From Polaromonas sp. (lineage in GTDB: Bacteria > Pseudomonadota > Gammaproteobacteria > Burkholderiales > Burkholderiaceae_C), in contig JAJAYS010000228.1 of the NCBI GenBank assembly GCA_026786065.1, forward strand, positions 1 through 7,047: DNA of 7,047 bases. The letters are read 5' to 3'. This document shows, piece after piece, positions 1 to 4,379 of this stretch. A program made the translations under genes and the position numbers. The notes under the pieces are model-generated. The model was not told the DNA's origin. It was given only the letters and a program-made list of their open reading frames with translations, and did not search any database. Positions within the stretch are counted from its first letter, which is position 1, and the number at the start of each line of letters is the position of its first letter.

Positions 1-337
1 CGCTGAGCAGGGCGCGCAGCAGGGCGGGGGGCAAACTGAATTGGTGCAGCACCGGTTTGAGCGGTCCAAATACGCGCGGCCAGCGGGCCGACGTTTCGCG
101 TCCGGCCAGCAGGGCTTCGAGGTCGGCGCGGTACGCGGCCAGATCGCCTAGCCGCACCGATGCCGGAGTCTCACCCTCATCGGCCAGGTCGTCGGCGGTG
201 CGCGCGAACCAGTAAATAGCCGCTATCGCGGGACGCAGCCGGGGCGGACACAGCCAGGACGCGACCGGGAAATTCTCATAGTGCGAATCGTCCTGCGCCG
301 AGGCCTGGATTCCGTGGGACGGGGCGCGTGGGTTCAT
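1..337 (-). CDS. hpnC: HpnC, hydroxysqualene synthase (squalene/phytoene synthase family), N-terminal part, cut by window edge
   Basis: Reading the minus strand from the ATG at 337 gives 112 uninterrupted codons to the left edge, so the C-terminal part is missing. The protein carries HYENFPVASWL at residues 19-29 and IYWFARTADDLADEG at 41-55. The latter contains the first Asp-rich motif (DDLADE, 49-54), which binds the Mg-diphosphate in trans-isoprenyl head-to-head synthases. By family knowledge, HpnC converts presqualene diphosphate to hydroxysqualene; HpnD acts before it and HpnE after it, giving squalene for hopanoids. The HYENFPVAS start separates HpnC from HpnD in my reading. An in-frame stop at 368-370 limits upstream extension. 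A GTG at 359-361 is an alternative start, but neither start has a clear Shine-Dalgarno sequence. The gene is divergent from tRNA-Leu. hpnD and hpnE would be expected further left, outside the window. Confidence 0.88.
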   Translation of the reverse strand, partial: MNPRAPSHGIQASAQDDSHYENFPVASWLCPPRLRPAIAAIYWFARTADDLADEGETPASVRLGDLAAYRADLEALLAGRETSARWPRVFGPLKPVLHQFSLPPALLRALLS

Positions 338-401
338 TGAGGGAATTGTCGCTTGAGGCACGGTGTATCAGTCGGCGTTGAGGCCGGTGGCTGCAACCGC
401 T

Positions 402-425
402 CCCCGGGCAAGCTCCGGGCCGGGG
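402..425. repeat. GC-rich inverted repeat between hpnC and tRNA-Leu
   Basis: CCCCGG (402-407) and CCGGGG (420-425) are perfect complements around a 12-nt loop. They lie in the 174-bp divergent gap between hpnC and tRNA-Leu. There is no T-run on either side, so it is not an intrinsic terminator. It may be a protein site or chance in GC-rich DNA. Nothing else in 338-511 is clearly recognisable apart from the -10-like box at 443-448. Confidence 0.35.
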
Positions 426-442
426 CGCTTGTGCAGACAGGC

Positions 443-448
443 TAAAAT
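443..448 (+). promoter_or_regulatory. Possible -10 box for tRNA-Leu
   Basis: TAAAAT matches the sigma-70 -10 consensus at 5 of 6 positions and is followed by a GC-rich stretch (CCCGCG), as is common at stable-RNA promoters. It would give a leader of roughly 55-60 nt before the mature tRNA-Leu. No recognisable -35 box sits 16-18 bp upstream, so this is weak. Confidence 0.3.
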
Positions 449-511
449 TCCCGCGTTCACCGATTTCACACGGAAATCAGGCTTGGCTTGGTTTCCGTTT
501 TTGTTTCCGGC

Positions 512-598
512 GCGCGGGTGGCGAAATTGGTAGACGCACCAGGTTTAGGTCCTGACGGTAGCAATACTGTGCGGGTTCGAGTCCCGCCCCGCGCACCA
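512..598 (+). tRNA. tRNA-Leu, anticodon UAG
   Basis: This is a complete class II tRNA of 87 nt. The acceptor arm GCGCGGG (512-518) pairs with CCCGCGC (588-594), followed by discriminator A595 and an encoded CCA (596-598). The anticodon loop TTTAGGT (544-550) holds TAG at 546-548, which reads CUA and, with usual wobble modification, other CUN codons. The long variable arm (556-569) folds as a 5-bp stem with a GCAA loop, and the T arm is GCGGG/CCCGC around TTCGAGT. The anticodon stem CCAGG/CCTGA has four pairs plus a C-A mismatch at its outer end (539 with 555). The gene lies 94 bp upstream of tig. A run of six Ts at 604-609 follows it without its own hairpin. Confidence 0.97.
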
Positions 599-622
599 CC
601 CCGTTTTTTGCCAACCGCTGCC

Positions 623-639
623 TGCGGCGCCAAGCCGCA
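623..639 (+). repeat. Small hairpin in the tRNA-Leu to tig gap
   Basis: TGCGGC (623-628) and GCCGCA (634-639) form a perfect 6-bp stem around a 5-nt loop. No T-run follows. It would lie in the 5' leader of tig if tig is transcribed from upstream, where it might help tRNA 3' processing or leader stability. No convincing separate tig promoter was seen between 599 and 692. Confidence 0.35.
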
Positions 640-692
640 ACGCAAGCCCATCTGTCAACATCGACTGTTTATCTGAGGATAGGAAATTCGCC

Positions 693-2006
693 ATGGCCGT
701 GACCGTTGAAACCCTTGAAAAGCTCGAACGCAGGATCACGCTTTCCCTGCCGGTCACCGCCATCCAGTCCGAGGTCGATAGCCGGCTGAAGCGGCTGGCC
801 CGCACCGTCAAAATGGACGGCTTTCGCCCCGGCAAGGTGCCGATGACCGTCGTGACCCAGCGCTACGGCTATTCGGTGCACTACGAAGTGATGAACGACA
901 AGGTCGGCGAGGCCTTCAACGTCGCGGCCAACGAGGCGAAATTACGCGTCGCAGGCCAGCCCAAAATCAGCGAAAAAGAAGGCGCGCCCGAAGGCGAGAT
1001 GACCTTCGACGCGGTGTTTGTGGTGTATCCCGAAGTCAAGTTTGGGGACCTGGCCAGCGCCGAGCTTGATCGCGTCACCGCCGATGTGAGCGACGCGGCC
1101 ATCGACAAGACACTGGACATTCTGCGCAAGCAGCGCCGCACCTTCGCGCAGCGCGCGGCCGATGCCCCGGCGCAGGACGGCGACCGCGCCACCGTCGATT
1201 TCGAAGGCAAGGTCGATGGCGAAACCTTTGCCGGCGGCAAGGCCGACGACTTCCAGTTCCTGATCGGCGAAGGCCAGATGCTCAAGGAATTCGAAGACGC
1301 CGTTCGCGGCATGAAAAGCGGCGAGAGCCGCACCTTTCCGGTGTCGTTCCCGGCCGAATACCACGGCAAAGATGTCGCCGGCAAGCAGGCTGACTTCATG
1401 GTCACCGTCAAGAAAATCGAAGCGGCGCACTTGCCCGAAGTCAATGAAGCGCTGGCAAAGTCGCTGGGCATTGCCGAAGCCACGGTAGAGGCTCTTCGGT
1501 CCGACATTCAGAAGAATCTGCAGCGCGAAGTCAAATTCCGTTTGCTGGCGCGCAACAAAAACAGCGCTATGGAATTGCTGGCGGCGAAAGCCGAGCTCGA
1601 TCTGCCGCGCTCCATCGTGCAGGCTGAGATGGACCGCATGGTCGAAGCGGCCCGCGCCGACCTGAAGCAGCGCGGCATCAAGGACGCCGACAAGGCACCG
1701 ATTCCAGAAGATATCTTCCGTCCGCAGGCCGAAAAGCGTGTGCGGCTAGGGTTGGTGGTGGCCGAGTTGGTGCGTTCCAACGGTTTACAGGCCAAGCCCG
1801 AGCAACTCAAGGCCCACATCGACGAGCTGGCATCCAGCTATGAGAAACCGCAAGAGGTGGTGCGCTGGTATCTGGGCGACAACCGCCGGATGGCCGAGGT
1901 CGAATCGGTCGTGGTCGAGAACAACGTCAGCGAATTCGTCTTCGGCAAGGCGAAGGTCACCGAGAAAAGCGTTTCTTTCGATGAGTTGATGGCGCAGCAG
2001 GGCTGA
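693..2006 (+). CDS. tig: Trigger factor, ribosome-associated chaperone and peptidyl-prolyl isomerase
   Basis: The predicted protein has 437 aa, close to the 432 aa of the E. coli protein, so it is full length. The N-terminal ribosome-binding domain carries the signature GFRPGKVP at residues 43-50 (E. coli GFRKGKVP), the loop that docks on ribosomal protein L23. The FKBP-type isomerase domain spans roughly 150-245, with VDFEGKVDGETFAGG at 168-182, FLIGEGQMLKEFEDAVRGMK at 189-208 and FPAEYHGKDVAGK at 219-231. The helical C-terminal chaperone domain covers about 250-437, interleaved in structure with the segment around 110-150. The ATG at 693 is preceded by AGGA at 681-684 with 8-nt spacing, which supports this start. 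By family knowledge it is cytosolic, shields nascent chains at the exit tunnel and overlaps in role with DnaK. It is first in the plus-strand proteostasis cluster and is followed by a strong hairpin terminator. Confidence 0.98.
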   Translation: MAVTVETLEKLERRITLSLPVTAIQSEVDSRLKRLARTVKMDGFRPGKVPMTVVTQRYGYSVHYEVMNDKVGEAFNVAANEAKLRVAGQPKISEKEGAPEGEMTFDAVFVVYPEVKFGDLASAELDRVTADVSDAAIDKTLDILRKQRRTFAQRAADAPAQDGDRATVDFEGKVDGETFAGGKADDFQFLIGEGQMLKEFEDAVRGMKSGESRTFPVSFPAEYHGKDVAGKQADFMVTVKKIEAAHLPEVNEALAKSLGIAEATVEALRSDIQKNLQREVKFRLLARNKNSAMELLAAKAELDLPRSIVQAEMDRMVEAARADLKQRGIKDADKAPIPEDIFRPQAEKRVRLGLVVAELVRSNGLQAKPEQLKAHIDELASSYEKPQEVVRWYLGDNRRMAEVESVVVENNVSEFVFGKAKVTEKSVSFDELMAQQG

Positions 2007-2025
2007 TCGAAAAGCTTTTAACTGG

Positions 2026-2063
2026 TGGGGCTTGCGCTTGACGGCGCAAGCCCCATTTCCTTT
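2026..2063 (+). terminator. Intrinsic terminator after tig
   Basis: GGGGCTTGCGC (2027-2037) and GCGCAAGCCCC (2044-2054) pair perfectly over 11 bp around the loop TTGACG. T2026-A2055 adds a twelfth pair. The tract after the stem is ATTTCCTTTTGG, which is U-rich but interrupted, so termination may be incomplete and some read-through into clpP is likely. It starts 20 nt after the tig stop. Confidence 0.8.
2031..2058 (+). promoter_or_regulatory. Candidate sigma-32 heat-shock promoter for clpP, overlapping the tig terminator
   Basis: CCCCATTT at 2051-2058 matches the sigma-32 -10 consensus CCCCATNT completely. CTTGCGC at 2031-2037, exactly 13 bp upstream, matches the first four positions of the -35 consensus CTTGAAA. 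Transcription would start near 2065, leaving about 65 nt before the clpP ATG. clpP is a known sigma-32 target in E. coli. The match could be a by-product of the hairpin arm, because CCCC is the arm and ATTT the start of the tail. The weak -35 box also lowers confidence. Confidence 0.42.
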
Positions 2064-2130
2064 TGGTTAAAGTCGGGCGTCTTCGTGCAGTGGCCCTTGC
2101 GGCCATTCAAACATTTCTTGGAGCAGCATC

Positions 2131-2775
2131 ATGGCAAACATTTATTTCGGCGGTGGAAGCGCGCAGGCCCAGTACCAGGAACCGCAAGGGCTGGGCATGG
2201 TTCCGATGGTGATCGAGCAGTCGGGCCGGGGTGAGCGCTCATACGACATTTATTCCCGGTTGCTGAAAGAGCGCGTGATCTTCCTGGTCGGGCCGGTTAA
2301 TGACCAGACAGCCAATCTGGTGGTCGCCCAACTGCTGTTTCTCGAGAGCGAAAACCCCGACAAGGACATTTCGTTCTACATCAACTCGCCCGGCGGCTCG
2401 GTCACGGCCGGCATGTCTATTTACGACACGATGCAGTTCATCAAGCCCGACGTTTCGACGCTGTGTGTCGGCATGGCGGCCAGCATGGGCGCGTTTTTGC
2501 TGTCGGCTGGTGCCAAAGGCAAGCGCTTCTCGCTGCCCAATGCCCGCGTGATGATCCACCAGCCATCGGGCGGTGCGCAGGGGCAGGCGACCGACATCGA
2601 GATTCATGCGCGCGATATTCTGAAAACCCGCGAACAGCTCAACCGCATCATGGCTGCCAACACCGGCCAGAGTGTGGAAAAGATCGAGCGCGACACCGAA
2701 CGCGACTACTTCATGTTTGCCGAAGATGCGAAATCCTATGGCGTGATCGATCAGGTCCTTTCCAAACGGCCTTGA
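2131..2775 (+). CDS. clpP: ClpP, ATP-dependent Clp protease proteolytic subunit
   Basis: The product is a 214-aa serine peptidase of family S14, similar in length to E. coli ClpP (207 aa). The catalytic triad is visible: S118 in [10 protein letters not shown]143 in MIHQP, and D192 in TERDYFM. The spacings (25 and 74 residues) equal those of E. coli S97/H122/D171. The oxyanion and strand region [11 protein letters not shown] lies at 84-94. [29 protein letters not shown] (24-52) marks the mature N terminus, so about 21 residues would be removed as a self-cleaved prosegment, against 14 in E. coli. The ATG at 2131 has GGAG at 2120-2123 with 7-nt spacing. The protein forms a 14-subunit barrel loaded by ClpX (encoded next) and possibly ClpA elsewhere. 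A sigma-32-like promoter lies just upstream and a hairpin pair downstream. Confidence 0.98.
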   Translation: MANIYFGGGSAQAQYQEPQGLGMVPMVIEQSGRGERSYDIYSRLLKERVIFLVGPVNDQTANLVVAQLLFLESENPDKDISFYINSPGGSVTAGMSIYDTMQFIKPDVSTLCVGMAASMGAFLLSAGAKGKRFSLPNARVMIHQPSGGAQGQATDIEIHARDILKTREQLNRIMAANTGQSVEKIERDTERDYFMFAEDAKSYGVIDQVLSKRP

Positions 2776-2794
2776 TCACCGGTCTGCGCGTTAC

Positions 2795-2817
2795 CAGGCG
2801 CGGCTTTTTCGCGCCTG
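2795..2817 (+). terminator. Hairpin with T-rich loop after clpP
   Basis: CAGGCGCG (2795-2802) and CGCGCCTG (2810-2817) pair perfectly over 8 bp around the loop GCTTTTT. It begins 19 nt after the clpP stop. Its T-run lies inside the loop rather than after the stem, so it is not a classical intrinsic terminator. It could stabilise the clpP mRNA 3' end or be a pause site ahead of the stronger terminator at 2891. Confidence 0.45.
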
Positions 2818-2890
2818 CTGTAAGTGTGGATGGGCCAACTTTCTTGAATGCCTTCCTTCGGGCCAGGCACGCATTGTCTACCTGTAAAAG

Positions 2891-2923
2891 ACGGCGTTTT
2901 CTGTAACAGGAACGCCGTTTTTT
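2891..2923 (+). terminator. Intrinsic terminator between clpP and clpX
   Basis: ACGGCGTT (2891-2898) pairs perfectly with AACGCCGT (2911-2918). An inner CTG/CAG stem (2901-2903 with 2907-2909) extends the hairpin. Six Ts at 2918-2923 follow directly, and AAAA precedes the stem at 2886-2889, so it could also work on the minus strand. It ends only 55 nt before the clpX ATG and implies that clpP and clpX transcription is at least partly uncoupled. Confidence 0.88.
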
Positions 2924-2940
2924 ATTGGGTATCATTGGGT
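2924..2940 (+). repeat. Tandem ATTGGGT direct repeat upstream of clpX
   Basis: ATTGGGT occurs at 2924-2930 and again at 2934-2940, a 10-bp period that puts both copies on the same helix face. It lies between the clpP terminator and the clpX start. It could be a regulator site or a chance repeat. No matching -10 and -35 promoter pair was found in this 55-bp gap. Confidence 0.35.
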
Positions 2941-2962
2941 GGTTTTCCTTCACGCGACCTTT

Positions 2963-2967
2963 AAAGG
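2963..2967 (+). promoter_or_regulatory. Ribosome binding site fixing the clpX start
   Basis: AAAGG lies 11 nt upstream of the ATG at 2979, a slightly long but workable spacing. It supports this ATG over the in-frame TTG at 2925, which would put the start directly on the terminator T-run with no room for a ribosome site on a clpX-specific transcript. Confidence 0.6.
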
Positions 2968-2978
2968 CATGCTCACCA

Positions 2979-4244
2979 ATGGCCGAGAAAAAAGGCTCAT
3001 CCAGCGAGAAAACGCTGCATTGCTCTTTCTGTGGAAAGAGCCAGCACGAAGTCAAGAAGCTGATCGCCGGACCGTCGGTTTTTATCTGTGACGAGTGCAT
3101 CGACCTTTGCAACGAGATTATTCGGGATGAGCTGCCGGCTGGCGACGACGTGCGCGAAACGCGCAGCGATCTGCCGACTCCACTGGAGATCAAAACTACG
3201 CTTGACGGCTATGTGATTGGCCAGGAACCGGCCAAGCGAACGCTGGCGGTGGCGGTGTACAACCACTACAAGCGGCTGCGCCACAAAGACAAGGCCAAAA
3301 AAGACGATGTCGAACTGACCAAAAGCAACATCTTGTTGATCGGGCCTACCGGCTCTGGCAAGACGCTGCTCGCGCAAACGCTGGCGCGCACCCTCAACGT
3401 TCCTTTTGTGATGGCCGACGCTACCACGCTGACTGAGGCTGGCTACGTCGGTGAAGACGTCGAGAACATCATCCAGAAGTTGCTGCAAACCTGCAATTAC
3501 GAGGTCGAGCGGGCGCAGCAAGGGATTGTTTATATCGATGAGATTGACAAGATTTCACGCAAATCCGACAACCCGTCGATTACGCGCGATGTCTCGGGCG
3601 AGGGTGTCCAGCAGGCGCTGCTTAAACTGATCGAAGGCACGATGGCGTCGGTTCCGCCGCAGGGCGGGCGCAAGCACCCGAACCAGGATTTTCTGCAGGT
3701 CGATACAACCAACATCCTGTTTATTTGCGGCGGTGCCTTTGCCGGCCTGGAGAAAGTCATCGAAAGCCGCACCGAAGCGTCGGGCATGGGGTTCGGCGCT
3801 TTGGTCAAGAGTAAGCAGTCGCGCTCCCTGACCGAAGCGTTCAAGGATGTGGAACCCGAAGATCTGATCAAGTTCGGTTTGATTCCAGAGCTGGTCGGGC
3901 GCATGCCGGTTGTTGCCACGCTGGCTGAATTGAGCGAAGACGCGCTGGTGCAGATCCTGACCGAGCCCAAAAATGCGGTGGTCAAGCAGTTCAGCAAGTT
4001 GCTTGCGATGGAGGGCGTCGATCTGGAGATCCGGCCGTCCGCCCTGAAGGCGATTGCCCGTAAGGCGCTGGCCCGCAAGACCGGTGCGCGCGGCTTGCGC
4101 TCGATCCTCGAGCAATCGCTGATCGACACCATGTTCGATCTGCCGAATGCAAGCAATGTTGACAAGGTTGTGCTTGACGAATCGACCATCGAAGAGAACA
4201 AAGCCCCACTGCTGGTTTACCGAGAGGCCGCGAAAAAGGCTTGA
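2979..4244 (+). CDS. clpX: ClpX, ATP-dependent unfoldase subunit of ClpXP
   Basis: With the ATG at 2979 the protein has 421 aa (E. coli 424) and begins [20 protein letters not shown], a normal family start. An N-terminal C4 zinc-binding domain has C15, C18, C37 and C40, which receives substrates and adaptors. The AAA+ core has Walker A GPTGSGKT (122-129), pore loop GYVG (155-158), Walker B VYIDEID (184-190), RKH loop (231-233), arginine finger R308 in LVGRMP, and sensor-2 GAR (369-371). The ClpP-docking loop reads MGF (270-272) in [10 protein letters not shown], where E. coli has IGF. The hexamer unfolds ssrA-tagged and other substrates and threads them into ClpP. An open frame reaches back to TTG 2925 (18 more codons), but that extension covers terminator-proximal DNA and is unlikely to be translated. 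Confidence 0.98.
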   Translation: MAEKKGSSSEKTLHCSFCGKSQHEVKKLIAGPSVFICDECIDLCNEIIRDELPAGDDVRETRSDLPTPLEIKTTLDGYVIGQEPAKRTLAVAVYNHYKRLRHKDKAKKDDVELTKSNILLIGPTGSGKTLLAQTLARTLNVPFVMADATTLTEAGYVGEDVENIIQKLLQTCNYEVERAQQGIVYIDEIDKISRKSDNPSITRDVSGEGVQQALLKLIEGTMASVPPQGGRKHPNQDFLQVDTTNILFICGGAFAGLEKVIESRTEASGMGFGALVKSKQSRSLTEAFKDVEPEDLIKFGLIPELVGRMPVVATLAELSEDALVQILTEPKNAVVKQFSKLLAMEGVDLEIRPSALKAIARKALARKTGARGLRSILEQSLIDTMFDLPNASNVDKVVLDESTIEENKAPLLVYREAAKKA

Positions 4245-4265
4245 GAATAGGTCGGTATGCTGCGA

Positions 4266-4293
4266 CTTGAAATCGCCCTGCTGTGCCTCACTT
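4266..4293 (+). promoter_or_regulatory. Sigma-32 (heat-shock) promoter for lon
   Basis: CTTGAAA at 4266-4272 matches the sigma-32 -35 consensus perfectly. After a 13-bp spacer, CCTCACTT (4286-4293) matches five of the seven fixed positions of the -10 consensus CCCCATNT. Transcription would start near 4300, giving a leader of about 80 nt before lon. lon is a classical sigma-32 target in proteobacteria, and the position in the clpX-lon gap fits. Confidence 0.75.
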
Positions 4294-4306
4294 CAAACTG
4301 GCTGCA

Positions 4307-4336
4307 GCGTCAACTGTTGACGCCCAACACTTTTTT
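4307..4336 (+). terminator. Hairpin and T-run in the clpX-lon gap (lon leader)
   Basis: GCGTCAA (4307-4313) and TTGACGC (4317-4323) pair perfectly over 7 bp around a 3-nt loop. Seven nt later comes a run of six Ts (4331-4336). The gap between stem and T-run is longer than in a standard terminator. It may be a weak clpX terminator, a 5' stabilising stem of the sigma-32 lon transcript (predicted to begin only a few nt upstream), or a dyad protein site. Confidence 0.45.
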
Positions 4337-4379
4337 CTGCGCCAAGTCACGGGCGCGCTAGGCTCAAGTAAAGGTTTTT

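Noticed and set aside
604..609. Six Ts just after tRNA-Leu as a terminator
   Set aside because: No dedicated hairpin precedes the T-run; the only nearby stems belong to the mature tRNA fold.
881..1507. 208-codon minus-strand open frame inside tig
   Set aside because: Antisense shadow of a clearly conserved gene, with low-complexity Ser/Ala-rich translation and no ribosome site seen.
2025..2234. 69-codon plus-strand open frame across the tig-clpP gap
   Set aside because: It crosses the tig terminator and the clpP start in another frame and its translation looks like non-coding sequence.
2843..2849. CTTGAAT, a sigma-32-like -35 box downstream of clpP
   Set aside because: No sequence resembling CCCCATNT lies 11-16 bp downstream, so it cannot be supported as a clpX heat-shock promoter.
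2463..2906. 147-codon plus-strand open frame overlapping the clpP end and running into the terminator
   Set aside because: It is in another frame of clpP, its translation is Arg/Cys/His-rich without family features, and its end overlaps the terminator hairpin.
2925..2978. 18-codon N-terminal extension of clpX from TTG
   Set aside because: The codons begin right at the terminator T-run, have no ribosome site, and the known ClpX N terminus matches MAEKKG from the ATG at 2979.
3530..4201. 223-codon minus-strand open frame inside clpX
   Set aside because: Antisense shadow of clpX; Ser/Arg-rich translation without any known motif.
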